Counted from the stretch's first letter, positions 27,048 through 34,524 are shown. The stretch: DNA of 64,000 nucleotides from Sphingomonas sp. Ant H11 (GCF_000797515.1 NZ_JSBN01000011.1:1-64000); one strand, 5' to 3'. Notes: generated by a model not told the origin, from the letters alone. Made by a program: numbers and translations.

Positions 27048-27907
27048 GCTTGCCCAACCTCGATCTTGGCACCCCGCGCGGGCTGCTGCCGCGCGCCTCC
27101 TCGAAAGGCGCGATGGGCGTGCTGACCGCGATTCTCGAAGCGCGCACCGGTCAGCAACTCGCCGCCAATCGCGAATGGCGAGTGGAGACGGTGTTGAAGC
27201 CCGTTCTGCGCGATCTCGGCCTGGAGACGCTCGACGCGCTCGCCAGTGCGGCGCAACAATCACCCGCGATCGGTGACCGCGTCGCCGATGCGCTGCTCAA
27301 TCAGGAAAGCTCCTTTTTTCGCGATGCCGCCGTGTTCGATATGGTTGCCGATGCGGTCGATAGTATCCGCGCGACCAAGCCGAGCAGACGCCCGCGGATA
27401 TGGTCGGCGGGCTGCTCCTTTGGGCAGGAGCCGCTATCGCTCGCGATGTTGTTTGCCGAACGCGAACTTGACGTAGACCATTTGCTGCCGGAAATCATCG
27501 CATCCGACGTGTCGGAGGCGGCATTGTCGCGGGCGCGCTGCGGTCGCTATTCGCAATTCGAAATCCAGCGTGGCTTGCCAGTCCGGCGCATGGTGCGCTG
27601 GTTCGACGGCGATGGGGTCGACTGGGTTGCCAAGACCGAACTGGTTCGGCGAATCAACTACAGACGCCTCAATCTGGTCAGTGATCCTCCGCCGGTGGGC
27701 CGCTTTGACGTAATCCTATGTCGCAATGTTCTGCTCTATCTCACGATCGAATTGCGGCGGAAAATTCTCGATCGGCTGGCAACGGTTATGCGACCAGGCG
27801 GGTTGCTGGTGCTCGGAGCTGGCGAAACTGTGATCGGCCAGACAGAAGCGTTCCGGCCTAGCGCGCGCTATCGCGGCCTGTACGAACCAGCGGTGAGCGA
27901 AGGCTAA
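27044..27907 (+). CDS. cheR: Chemoreceptor methyltransferase CheR
   Basis: S-adenosylmethionine-dependent methylation of receptor glutamates. LLNQESSFFRDAAVFD and the SAM site RIWSAGCSFGQEPLSLAML, then ASDVSEAALSRAR and DVILCRNVLLYLT, follow the CheR order. 287 residues with no C-terminal TPR extension. Last gene of the chemotaxis operon. Confidence 0.93.
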   Translation: MSLPNLDLGTPRGLLPRASSKGAMGVLTAILEARTGQQLAANREWRVETVLKPVLRDLGLETLDALASAAQQSPAIGDRVADALLNQESSFFRDAAVFDMVADAVDSIRATKPSRRPRIWSAGCSFGQEPLSLAMLFAERELDVDHLLPEIIASDVSEAALSRARCGRYSQFEIQRGLPVRRMVRWFDGDGVDWVAKTELVRRINYRRLNLVSDPPPVGRFDVILCRNVLLYLTIELRRKILDRLATVMRPGGLLVLGAGETVIGQTEAFRPSARYRGLYEPAVSEG

Positions 27908-27975
27908 TCGACGGTCGGGGTTCCTTACGCGCTGCGTCCGTGCTTAAGCGGTATTTCGGCTCGCGGGGAGGGACC

Positions 27976-28665
27976 ATGACCATCATCGATACGCCGTCGC
28001 CCAATTTCGACGAGCGCACGTTGCCCGTCTCGATGATTGTGTTGCACTACACGGGCATGCAGACGGCGCAGGCGGCGATTGACCGGTTGCGCGACCCCGA
28101 GGCCAAGGTATCGGCGCACTATCTGATCGCCGAGGACGGCACGATCCTGCGGATGGTGGCGGAGGGCAAGCGCGCTTGGCACGCCGGCAAGTCGCGCTGG
28201 CGCGGGATCGAGGACGTCAATTCGGCCAGCATCGGGATCGAGATCGTCAATCCCGGCCATGAATTCGGCTATCGTCCGTTCCTGGAGGAGCAGATCGATG
28301 CTCTGTTCCCGTTGGTGGCCGATATCACCGAGCGCCACGGCATCACGCGCGGCAATGTGGTGGGCCATTCCGACATTGCGCCGACACGCAAGCAGGATCC
28401 GGGCGAACTGTTCCCCTGGAACCGGCTCGCCAAATTGCGCCTCGCGCTGCCACGCCCGACCAAGAATTTGATGGATCCTCTGTGGAGCGATGCCGGTTTC
28501 CTGATCGCACTCGAACGCTTCGGCTATGATGTCAGCGACAAATTGGCGGCGGTGGTTGCCTTTCAGCGCCGTTTTCGCCCGGAATTGCTTGACGGGGTGA
28601 TCGATGGCGAATGCCGCAGCATCCTCCTCGCGCTGCTGTTGCCAAAGCCGACCGGGGACGAATGA
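27976..28665 (+). CDS. N-acetylmuramoyl-L-alanine amidase (AmpD/Amidase_2 type)
   Basis: Zinc amidase that cuts the lactyl-peptide bond of muropeptides. VLHYTGM gives the first zinc histidine, GSKVSAHYLI-like AKVSAHYLIAEDG the substrate side, and VVGHSDIAPTRKQDPG the remaining histidine and aspartate. A C-terminal peptidoglycan-binding-like segment (ERFGYDVSDKLAAVVAFQRR) follows. ATG at 27976 has GGGGAGGG upstream; 229 residues. No signal peptide is visible, so cytoplasmic cell-wall recycling is more likely than secretion. Confidence 0.9.
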   Translation: MTIIDTPSPNFDERTLPVSMIVLHYTGMQTAQAAIDRLRDPEAKVSAHYLIAEDGTILRMVAEGKRAWHAGKSRWRGIEDVNSASIGIEIVNPGHEFGYRPFLEEQIDALFPLVADITERHGITRGNVVGHSDIAPTRKQDPGELFPWNRLAKLRLALPRPTKNLMDPLWSDAGFLIALERFGYDVSDKLAAVVAFQRRFRPELLDGVIDGECRSILLALLLPKPTGDE

Positions 28666-28667
28666 GT

Positions 28668-28696
28668 TTGTCTTTCGCGCGAGATTCGCGCTAGGG
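28668..28696 (+). promoter_or_regulatory. Putative promoter of RNase P RNA
   Basis: TTGTCT (28668-28673) and CTAGGG (28691-28696) are 17 nt apart and end about ten bases before the first paired base of the RNA. It has the same spacing and a similar weak -10 to the SRP RNA promoter proposed at 12754. Confidence 0.4.
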
Positions 28697-28705
28697 GCAG
28701 CTCCA

Positions 28706-29079
28706 GCCAGAGGGTCGGGCGGCCGCGGGGTGCGTTAAGCACCGCGAGGAAAGTCCGGGCTCCGCGGAACGACGGTGCCGGGTAACGCCCGGCGGGGGCG
28801 ACCCCAGGGACAGTGCCACAGAGAGCAGACCGCCGATGTCCTTCGCGAGAAGGAACAGGCAAGGGTGAAAGGGTGCGGCAAGAGCGCACCGCGCGCCTGG
28901 TAACAGGGGCGGCATGGCAAACCCCACCGGGAGCAAGATCGAATAGGGATGGCATATGGGCCTCGTTCCGGCTCGTCATCCGGGTTGATTGCTTGAGGCG
29001 GCGTGCAAACGTCGTCCTAGAGGAATGGTCGCCTAACCTCGCAAGAGGGGGACAGAACCCGGCTTACAGACCCTCTGGC
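28706..29079 (+). ncRNA. rnpB: RNase P RNA (type A)
   Basis: Catalytic RNA that matures tRNA 5' ends. The universal core GAGGAAAGTCCGGGCTCC (28748-28765) and the distal ACAGAACCCGGCTTACAG (29052-29069) are unmistakable. The P1 ends pair: GCCAGAGGGTC at 28706-28716 with GACCCTCTGGC at 29069-29079. The AGAGCAGACCGCC segment and the P12-like AAGAGCGCACCGCG region are also present. A protein-like frame over it (28813-) is incidental. Confidence 0.97.
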
Positions 29080-29090
29080 GTTTTTTTTTA
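29069..29090 (+). terminator. T-run terminator of rnpB
   Basis: The 3' strand of the P1 helix is followed directly by G and nine T residues (29081-29089), so the closing helix plus U tract can end transcription. Confidence 0.6.
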
Positions 29091-29166
29091 CGGGTCGCCG
29101 TTTTTTCATGGTGGTTTCACAAAAGCGTCATGGCGCTATCGCGCTTCGATGCTTAGATGGCCCGCT

Positions 29167-29712
29167 ATGGCGCGTTCCTCCTCCCGATCAGCCGACTGGG
29201 GCTTTCCGCGCTGGCGCGCTTATGGCGAAGCCAGCATGGAAGCGGCGACCGTGCGGCTGTGCGACCGGCATGGCTGCACCGAAAAGGGCGATTGCCCGGC
29301 TCCCAAATCCCCCAACAGCCCCGAACGCTGGTATTTCTGCCAGGAACATGCCGGCGAATATAATCGTGGCTGGAACTATTTCGAAGGGCTGAGCGCCGAG
29401 GAGGCGGCCGAGCGCGAGCGCGCCGAGACGCAGACCGCCGAGGGCTATACCGCGTCGCGCCACCATCAATGGGCCGGGCCCGGCGACGGCAGCCGTTCGC
29501 GCGACGAGATTCGCGCGCTGGAAGTGCTGGAACTCGATGTCGATGCCGATTTCGAGACGGTGCGCGTGGCTTGGCGGCGATTGGCGAAATCGAACCACCC
29601 CGATGTCCGCCCCGGCGACAAGGAAGCCGCCGCGCGCTTCCTCGCGATCCAGGCCGCCTATGACGTGCTGAAGGCCGCCGAGGATGCGCGGACGTGGAAG
29701 CCGGGCGTTTGA
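29167..29712 (+). CDS. DnaJ-domain protein
   Basis: 181 residues. The N-terminal half has cysteine pairs (RLCDRHGCTEKGDCPAP, WYFCQEH) that may bind metal. The C-terminal 60 residues form a J domain: ALEVLELDVDADFETVRVAW, the HPD tripeptide in KSNHPDVRPGDKEAA, and LAIQAAYDVL. The intact HPD means it can probably stimulate a DnaK. Placing the J domain at the C-terminus is common in alphaproteobacterial DjlA-unrelated J proteins. It overlaps or abuts the ferredoxin-like gene that follows. Confidence 0.87.
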   Translation: MARSSSRSADWGFPRWRAYGEASMEAATVRLCDRHGCTEKGDCPAPKSPNSPERWYFCQEHAGEYNRGWNYFEGLSAEEAAERERAETQTAEGYTASRHHQWAGPGDGSRSRDEIRALEVLELDVDADFETVRVAWRRLAKSNHPDVRPGDKEAAARFLAIQAAYDVLKAAEDARTWKPGV

Positions 29713-30017
29713 AGACGGTCCGTTCGGACTGGGCCAACACCCTTCTGGTGTGCAAGAAATGTTCGAAGAAGCTGGGCGGCGGGTTCGGCCCCAAGGGGAA
29801 GACGCCGCTGGCCAAGGCTTTGCGTTCGGAACTTGGCGTGCGGAAAGGGCGCAAGGGTACGCTTGGCATCGTCGAGGTGAAGTGCCTCGGCATATGCCCG
29901 CGTGACAGCGTCACGGTAATCAACGGCGCTGCCCCTGGCGAATGGGCGCTGGTGCGCGCAGGTGTGCCGGTCGCGACCGTGGTGGAGGAACTTGGGCTGA
30001 GGCCGGACGGGGGATGA
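29709..30017 (+). CDS. (2Fe-2S) thioredoxin-like ferredoxin domain protein
   Basis: About 102 residues, with two cysteine pairs: LLVCKKCSKKLGGG and VKCLGICPRDSV, spaced as in thioredoxin-fold [2Fe-2S] ferredoxins (NuoE-like). TTG at 29709 overlaps the stop of the J-domain gene; a GTG at 29694 in the same frame is an alternative. A short gap precedes the LysE-type gene. The redox partner is unknown. Confidence 0.8.
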   Translation: MKTVRSDWANTLLVCKKCSKKLGGGFGPKGKTPLAKALRSELGVRKGRKGTLGIVEVKCLGICPRDSVTVINGAAPGEWALVRAGVPVATVVEELGLRPDGG

Positions 30018-30018
30018 T

Positions 30019-30647
30019 ATGACCTGGCACACTTGGTGGTTGTTCGCAGGCGCGGTGTTTCTGCTGTCGGGGACACCGGGTCCGAACATGCTCCACATCC
30101 TTTCGCGCAGCGTCGAAATGGGGATGGCGCGCAGCGTAGCGGCGATGACGGGATGCCTCACGGCGGTTGTGGCGGTGCTTTCGGCATCGGCGGCAGGCCT
30201 CACCACGCTGCTGCTCGCGCTGCCGGGTGCGTTCGAGGTGCTGCGTTATGCAGGCGTCGCCTATCTCATCTATCTCGGCATCAAGGCGTGGCGGACCGAG
30301 GTTGCTCCGCTGGACGTCGGGGATGGGACGCTCCCGCCCATAGTCTCGCTCGCAGGGCTATTTCGCGGCGGCTTTGCCATCGGCATCAGCAATCCCAAGC
30401 TGATCCTGTTTGCGGCGGCCTTTCTGCCGCAGTTCGTAACCCCGACGCAGCCACAGGTTCCGCAATTCGCGATTCTGGTGGCGACTTTCGCGGTCGTGGA
30501 GTCGTTCTGGTATGGCGTTTACGCGCTCGGCGGGCGGTCCCTGTCGCGCTATCTTGGTCGCCCGGCGATCAAGCGCGCCTTCAATCGCCTGACCGGCGTG
30601 ATCTTCGTCGGTTTTGGGCTGGCGTTGCTGAAAACGAAGCGTCCTGA
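30019..30647 (+). CDS. LysE/RhtB family amino-acid exporter (apparent frameshift at 30631-30634)
   Basis: Inner-membrane exporter of amino acids or related metabolites. The signature LLSGTPGPNMLHILSRS begins the first helices and GFAIGISNPKLILFAAAF marks the central one; about six helices are visible. As written, the frame runs on for another 165 codons through the whole of antisense sufE, which is not credible. Adding one A to the A4 run at 30631-30634 ends the protein at 30647 with LLKNEAS, about 209 residues, the normal family length, two bases before the sufE stop. Confidence 0.85.
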
Positions 30648-30648
30648 T

Positions 30649-31071
30649 CTACTCGGCTTGCTGCTCGGTTGCATAACGCGCCGCTGTCTCCTGGATCAGG
30701 GCGATCATGTTGGGAATACCCTGGGTGCGGTTGGAGCTGAGTTGCTTGCTCAGGTCGAATGGGGCGAGCGCTTGCGCAATGTTCGTTGCCAGGATTCTGG
30801 CGGGCGGCTGGTCCTGCACCGTCAGCAGGACGAGCGCGATGATGCCCTTGGTGATTGCCGCGTTCGAATCCGCCAGGAAATGCAGCGTGCCGTCGCCCTG
30901 CACCGTCGGATAGACCCAAACCGAAGCCGAACAGCCACGCACCAGGGTGGCGTCGGTCTTGAGCGGATCCGGCATCGCTTCCAACTCCCGGCCAAGGTCG
31001 ATCAGCAGACGGTAACGGTCATCCGCTTCGAGGAAGCTGTATTCGGATTCGAGATCGGCGAGGCTTTGCAT
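30649..31071 (-). CDS. sufE: SufE-type sulfur acceptor for cysteine desulfurase
   Basis: Accepts persulfide sulfur from a SufS/CsdA-type desulfurase and hands it to the SufBCD scaffold. The acceptor cysteine is in LVRGCSASVWVYPTV; GDGTLHFLADSNAAITKGI and NRTQGIPNMIALI are further family marks. 140 residues from ATG at 31071. Its desulfurase partner is not adjacent, but two NifS-like genes lie at 9950-12126 of this window. Confidence 0.93.
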   Translation of the reverse strand: MQSLADLESEYSFLEADDRYRLLIDLGRELEAMPDPLKTDATLVRGCSASVWVYPTVQGDGTLHFLADSNAAITKGIIALVLLTVQDQPPARILATNIAQALAPFDLSKQLSSNRTQGIPNMIALIQETAARYATEQQAE

Positions 31072-31145
31072 AATTGGGCTATAGTCTCGCGCAATCGGGT
31101 TCGTCACCTCTTCCTTCCCCCCGGGACGGGCCCGGGGGGCTGAGG

Positions 31146-31391
31146 TCAAAGATCCACGCCCGCAGCAATTGCTTCCAGCTTGCGGATGCGCTCCTTCAGA
31201 TCGGCGATCTCGATCCGCGCGCTGGCGTTGGGGAGCGTCGGTCCGGCATTGGGCTCGGCAAAGGCGTGGAGCTGCTGGTGCTTGAAGGCGAGCCACCCGC
31301 GCCAGCCGGTCAGCGCCGTGCCGCTCAGGATGGCGATGCCGACGAGCCCGGCGGTGGCCATGGTGATGTAGAAGGTCGGGTCGGTCATCAT
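31146..31391 (-). CDS. Psp-cluster small membrane protein (last gene)
   Basis: 81 residues starting MMTDPTFYITMATAG, with one membrane helix (AGLVGIAILSGTALTGW) and a C-terminal helix ASARIEIADLKERIRKLEAI that is a shortened version of the shared cluster motif (RLAVLERI). CAGGAGTAGGG precedes this ATG, which is why I prefer it to the ATG at 31415. Function unknown; by position and motif it is an accessory of the phage-shock locus. Confidence 0.7.
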   Translation of the reverse strand: MMTDPTFYITMATAGLVGIAILSGTALTGWRGWLAFKHQQLHAFAEPNAGPTLPNASARIEIADLKERIRKLEAIAAGVDL

Positions 31392-31414
31392 CCCTACTCC
31401 TGGAAAGACGGACA

Positions 31415-31684
31415 TTATGGGCGGTCGCGGAGCTTCTCGATCTCGCGATCGAGGCGGGCACCGCTGTCATTGTTGTCGGTGGCGAGGCGTTCGAGGACGG
31501 CAAGGCGGTCCTTCATCGCCCTCAGTTCATCGCGCAGGCGCTGGTTCTCGGCCTGGCTTGCGGCATCGTCGCGGAAGTGGACATCCTCGCCATGCTTGGT
31601 GCGGACCACGCCGTAGCGTGCCTGAAGCACGCGGCCGATGGTAATGACGACAATGATCGCGACGACCATTTCAAACGGGTTCAT
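31415..31684 (-). CDS. Psp-cluster PspB-like small membrane/coiled-coil protein
   Basis: 89 residues: one membrane helix (EMVVAIIVVITIGRVLQA), a linker with VRTKHGEDVH, and a coiled coil ending MKDRLAVLERLATD ... DREIEKLRDRP. The RAKHG/RTKHG linker is also in the protein from 32473, so the two are paralogues. Its stop overlaps the alternative start of the next gene. The pattern, helix then amphipathic coil, is that of PspB, but the sequence is not a close PspB match. Confidence 0.75.
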   Translation of the reverse strand: MNPFEMVVAIIVVITIGRVLQARYGVVRTKHGEDVHFRDDAASQAENQRLRDELRAMKDRLAVLERLATDNNDSGARLDREIEKLRDRP

Positions 31685-31721
31685 GGTGGAAACTCCCTGT
31701 TTCTCGTGGTGGGCGGAAGCC

Positions 31722-31838
31722 TCAGCCCGCGTCTGCGGCGGTTTCACGAAGGCGGCGGCGGCGCGGGCGGTCGATGCTTTCGGTCGCCCAGCAACATCCC
31801 GCCGTGATGACGGCGAGCACGGTGAAAAAGATGATCAT
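31722..31838 (-). CDS. Tiny membrane protein in the psp cluster, 38 residues
   Basis: MIIFFTVLAVITAGCCWATE forms a single short helix followed by an arginine-rich tail (SIDRPRRRRLRETAADAG). AGAGG lies just upstream of the ATG. It lacks the shared coil motif. The cluster context and the hydrophobic start support it, but its small size leaves doubt. Confidence 0.4.
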   Translation of the reverse strand: MIIFFTVLAVITAGCCWATESIDRPRRRRLRETAADAG

Positions 31839-31877
31839 GATAGCCTCTGGTCAGATCGGGGAGGAAAGGGTTGCTGT

Positions 31878-32151
31878 TCAGTTGAGCGGTGTGTCGCGGA
31901 GTTGTTCGATCTCGTGCGAGAGATCGACACCGCGATCGGTGATGATGCGTTCCAGCACGCGGACGCGCTGTTCGAGCCGTTCGCTCTGCGCGGCATATTG
32001 CGCGGCTTTTTTCTGCGACCATCGTCGCTTCGAGCTGCATCCGGCGTTCTTTGTGGGCGAGCAAGGGGCGGACGATGGTGCCACCGATCACAGCGACGAG
32101 GGCAACGCAGATCCCCAGGATCGGGATAAGAAAGACAAACTGGAAGCCCAT
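31878..32151 (-). CDS. Psp-cluster PspB-like small membrane/coiled-coil protein (apparent frameshift at 32007-32012)
   Basis: MGFQFVFLIPILGICVALVA is the membrane helix, then VRPLLAHKERRMQLEATMVAE. After one base is removed from the T6 run at 32007-32012 the coil continues AAQYAAQSERLEQRVRVLERIITD and ends SHEIEQLRDTPLN, the shared cluster motif. Repaired length is about 90 residues. Both halves match the paralogues in order and spacing, so the break is probably a sequence error. Confidence 0.72.
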
Positions 32152-32179
32152 AGCGGTATCCTCCGTTGGAGCAGCGGGA

Positions 32180-32455
32180 TCAGTTGGTTTCGATCCGCAA
32201 TTGTTCGATTTCGCGTGCGGTGCGGACGGCGGGATCAATCGTGATCCGTTCGAGCACCGCGAGACGCTGCCGTAGGGCGTCGAGTTCTAGCATGCGGCGG
32301 TCGTCCTCTTCGCGCTGGAGCGTCTTGTTCCGCGCGATATCCGGATCGGCTGCCGAGAGGGCTTGCCGGACCTTGCTGCGGGCGAAGGCCTGGATGGCGA
32401 GGATGCCGGTCACGCCTAGGATCAGGCCGAAGAAGAAAGCGGGTACGGATGGCAT
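32180..32455 (-). CDS. Psp-cluster PspB-like small membrane/coiled-coil protein
   Basis: 91 residues: membrane helix AFFFGLILGVTGILAIQAFA, a charged connector (KTLQREEDDRRMLELDAL) and the shared C-terminal motif RQRLAVLERITIDPAVR followed by REIEQLRIETN. GAGGAGAAC upstream of the ATG is a fair ribosome site. Role unknown beyond its place in the phage-shock operon. Confidence 0.78.
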   Translation of the reverse strand: MPSVPAFFFGLILGVTGILAIQAFARSKVRQALSAADPDIARNKTLQREEDDRRMLELDALRQRLAVLERITIDPAVRTAREIEQLRIETN

Positions 32456-32472
32456 GGCCTGTTCTCCTCGGT

Positions 32473-32775
32473 TCAGCGCAGCGCGTCGATTTCGCGCGAG
32501 ACGCGCTCGGCGGGATCGGTGGCGATGCGTTCGAGGACGGCAAGGCGTTCCTCCAGGCGGCTGATCTGGCCGTGCAGCTTCTCGTTTTCCGCGACCAGCA
32601 ACTCGGTCTGCCGGGTGGTGCTGAGTTCGCCTTCACGACCGATGAGTCGGCCCTTCTTGGTTTCGATCGGATAGCCGTGCTTGGCGCGGACCCAGTTGTT
32701 GAAGGCCCAGGCGATCGGGCCGATGGTGATCGCCGCGATCGGAACCAGAATTCCTAGAGAATTGCTCATTGTCAT
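32473..32775 (-). CDS. Psp-cluster PspB-like small membrane/coiled-coil protein
   Basis: About 100 residues. A membrane helix (LGILVPIAAITIGPIAWAF) resembles the start of PspB (ILVPIIVIPAIF), followed by VRAKHGYPIETKKGR, a long coil (LLVAENEKLHGQISRLEERL) and the cluster motif AVLERIATDPAERV with REIDALR at the end. ATG at 32775 (MTMSN) or 32769 (MSNSL) may start it. It lies immediately downstream of pspC. Confidence 0.78.
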   Translation of the reverse strand: MTMSNSLGILVPIAAITIGPIAWAFNNWVRAKHGYPIETKKGRLIGREGELSTTRQTELLVAENEKLHGQISRLEERLAVLERIATDPAERVSREIDALR

Positions 32776-32804
32776 TACCCCTGTTTGACGACGCCCGGAT
32801 CAGA

Positions 32805-33182
32805 TCAGCGCAGGCTGTCGATCTCGTCGGCGAGGCGGCTGTTGCGGCTGGTGTACATCATTTCGATGTCGGCCAGGCGACGGTCGATGTCGCGGAATTT
32901 GCTGCGGACTTCGGCGGTCGAGCGGGTCGGGTTGGTGCGCACGCCCTGCCAGAACTTCGCATCTTCGGCGCTGTCATAGAGGCCGAGCGGCTTCTTTTCG
33001 GCGACGCAGGCGATGACGATATAGGCGAGCAGCGTCCATCCGCTGGTGGCGAAGGTCAACAGGGCGGTGCCCACGCGGACCCAGGTGACGTCGATGCCGG
33101 TGTAATCGGCGATCCCCGAGCAGACGCCCAGCCATTTGCTGTTCTGTTTGTCGAGGTAGAATTTGGTGCGGCTGGCGGACAT
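32805..33182 (-). CDS. pspC: Phage-shock protein C (PspC domain), envelope stress sensor
   Basis: Inner-membrane partner of PspB that relays secretin or envelope damage to PspA. The PspC domain starts KFYLDKQNSKWLGVCSGIAD and continues DVTWVRVGTALLTFATSGW into the membrane helix LLAYIVIACVAEKKPLGLY. The tail (FRDIDRRLADIEMMYTSRN, ADEIDSLR) carries the same helical motif as the downstream small proteins. 125 residues; the start is one base after the pspB stop. Confidence 0.93.
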   Translation of the reverse strand: MSASRTKFYLDKQNSKWLGVCSGIADYTGIDVTWVRVGTALLTFATSGWTLLAYIVIACVAEKKPLGLYDSAEDAKFWQGVRTNPTRSTAEVRSKFRDIDRRLADIEMMYTSRNSRLADEIDSLR

Positions 33183-33183
33183 T

Positions 33184-33459
33184 TCAGTTCCTCCGGGTGA
33201 TGTCGTAGTTGGGGGGTGTCGGCTCGGCGAGCGGCATGCTCGCGCGCCATTCGGGGTGGTCGGCGGCGATGATCCGTTCGACCGTACCGAGGCGATCTTC
33301 GAGGCGGCGGGCGAGCGAGTAGAGCTCATCGAGCAGCTTCTCGTCTTCATTGGTGATCTTGGGGGCCTGCTTCCACTTGGTGATGTAGTGCAGGATGATC
33401 CACGGCATCCCGATGAAGATCGCGGGAATGACGATGATGGGGACCAATATGTCGCTCAT
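33184..33459 (-). CDS. pspB: Phage-shock protein B
   Basis: Single-pass membrane protein, 91 residues, that acts with PspC to release PspA from PspF. MSDILVPIIVIPAIFIGMPW is the anchor, LHYITKWKQ the short basic stretch, and LARRLEDRLGTVERIIAADH the cytoplasmic coil, typical of PspB. ATG at 33459 has AAGGA upstream; ATG at 33468 overlaps the pspA stop and is also possible. Confidence 0.92.
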   Translation of the reverse strand: MSDILVPIIVIPAIFIGMPWIILHYITKWKQAPKITNEDEKLLDELYSLARRLEDRLGTVERIIAADHPEWRASMPLAEPTPPNYDITRRN

Positions 33460-33460
33460 C

Positions 33461-34129
33461 TCAGACATCCTTGCCGAAGCGGGCCTTCATCGCGGCGAGT
33501 TCGGCTTCCACCTTGTCGCTCGATTTCAGCTCGGCGATCTCCTCCTCGAGCGTCTTGGGCGGCTGGCCCATGCCCATCACATCGGCGCGGCCCTCGGCCA
33601 GATCCACGCGGCGCTCCATGATTTCGAAGCGGCTGAATGCGTCCTGGATCTTGGGGCCAGCATACATTTCGCGCAGCTTGAAACGGTTCTGCGCGCTTTC
33701 GAGCCGGGTTGCGATCGAGTTCTGGCGGGTGCGCGCTTCACGCAGCTTGCCGGTCAGCTTGGCGATGTCTTCCTCCGAGGCATGCAACGCTTCGTCGAGT
33801 ACTGCGATTTCGCGACCCAGCTGGTCGGCCATGTCGGCGGCTTTCTGCTTTTCGACCAGGGCGGCCTTGGCAAGGTCCTCGCGGCCCTTGGACAGCGCGA
33901 GCTCGGCCTTTTCGGTCCAGCTTTCCTGCAAGCTGCCAAGCTTGCTGATGTGGCGACGCATTTCCTTCTGGTCGGCGATGGTGCGCGCAGCGGAGGCGCG
34001 GACCTCGACCAGCGTTTCCTCCATTTCCAGGATGATCATGCGGATCATCTTGGCGGGGTCTTCGGCCTTGTCGAGCAGGTCGGTGAAGTTGGCGGCGATG
34101 ATATCGCGGGTTCGGCTGAAGATGCCCAT
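33461..34129 (-). CDS. pspA: Phage-shock protein A (PspA/IM30 family)
   Basis: Peripheral membrane protein that oligomerises on damaged inner membrane and, when free, inhibits PspF. MGIFSRTRDIIAANFTDLL is the amphipathic membrane-sensing helix and DPAKMIRMIILEMEETLVEV the conserved start of the coiled coil, which runs to about residue 180 (AGPKIQDAFSRFEIMERRVD). The C-terminal helix is KSSDKVEAELAAMKARFGKDV. 222 residues. First large gene of a minus-strand operon behind a sigma-54-type promoter, with pspF divergent. Confidence 0.95.
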   Translation of the reverse strand: MGIFSRTRDIIAANFTDLLDKAEDPAKMIRMIILEMEETLVEVRASAARTIADQKEMRRHISKLGSLQESWTEKAELALSKGREDLAKAALVEKQKAADMADQLGREIAVLDEALHASEEDIAKLTGKLREARTRQNSIATRLESAQNRFKLREMYAGPKIQDAFSRFEIMERRVDLAEGRADVMGMGQPPKTLEEEIAELKSSDKVEAELAAMKARFGKDV

Positions 34130-34213
34130 GATGTAACTCCTTCGAGGGGTACGCTGTACTGGTGTGAAGAGGGTGTGCCGGGGCGGATGTGAGGGCACCG
34201 CCCCGGCATCGCC

Positions 34214-34363
34214 TTACCCGTGGGGCTGGGCGGCGATCTGGGTGGGGGCGGCGGTGGCGGGGCCAACGGTGCCGACCAGGGTGACCGAACCGATCAGAAC
34301 CGTCGCGACCAGGGCGACGAGGATCTGGGGAAGCGAGTTGCCCGATTTATATTCGCTGTTCAT
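34214..34363 (-). CDS. 49-residue membrane or exported peptide preceding pspA
   Basis: AGGAGA eight bases before the ATG leads to MNSEYKSGNSLPQILVALVA, then TVLIGSVTLVGTVGPATAAP and a short tail TQIAAQPHG. It may be a single-pass membrane peptide or be cleaved near TAA. It lies between the proposed sigma-54 promoter and pspA, so it would be the first gene of the psp operon. No family recognised; length and RBS support translation. Confidence 0.62.
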   Translation of the reverse strand: MNSEYKSGNSLPQILVALVATVLIGSVTLVGTVGPATAAPTQIAAQPHG

Positions 34364-34419
34364 TGAAAGTCTCCTGAAGCTTGAAATCGTGGTGCCCGGT
34401 GGGGCGATGCCAATAGCTT

Positions 34420-34435
34420 TGCAGGGAGCGTGCCA
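34420..34435 (-). promoter_or_regulatory. Sigma-54-type promoter of the psp operon
   Basis: Read on the minus strand: TGGCAC-GCTCC-CTGCA, i.e. a perfect -24 element (TGGCAC, 34435-34430), five bases, and a near-perfect -12 (consensus TTGCA). It fires toward the small peptide gene and pspA, and a PspF-type activator is encoded divergently, which is the expected partner. Confidence 0.75.
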
Positions 34436-34492
34436 GTTTCAAAAATGGCGGATTTCCGCGCCTTTCTGGGAGATGAACGAAAATCGGACTTG

Positions 34493-34522
34493 CCAAGCTT
34501 GGGATTTTACGCCAAGCCTTGG
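34493..34522. promoter_or_regulatory. Putative PspF upstream activating sites (two palindromes)
   Basis: CCAAGCTTGG (34493-34502) and CCAAGCCTTGG (34512-34522) are two near-identical palindromes whose starts are 19 bases apart, roughly two helical turns, 58-87 bases upstream of the -24 element and ending just before the pspF ATG at 34525. Position suits enhancer binding and autoregulation of pspF. Confidence 0.55.
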
Positions 34523-34524
34523 GA

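Noticed and set aside
28813..29166. N-terminal extension of the J-domain protein
   Set aside because: It would be translated from inside the RNase P RNA; the ATG at 29167 gives a sensible protein.
30648..31143. C-terminal extension of the LysE-type exporter
   Set aside because: Lies wholly antisense to sufE and begins where a missing A in an A4 run explains the lost stop.
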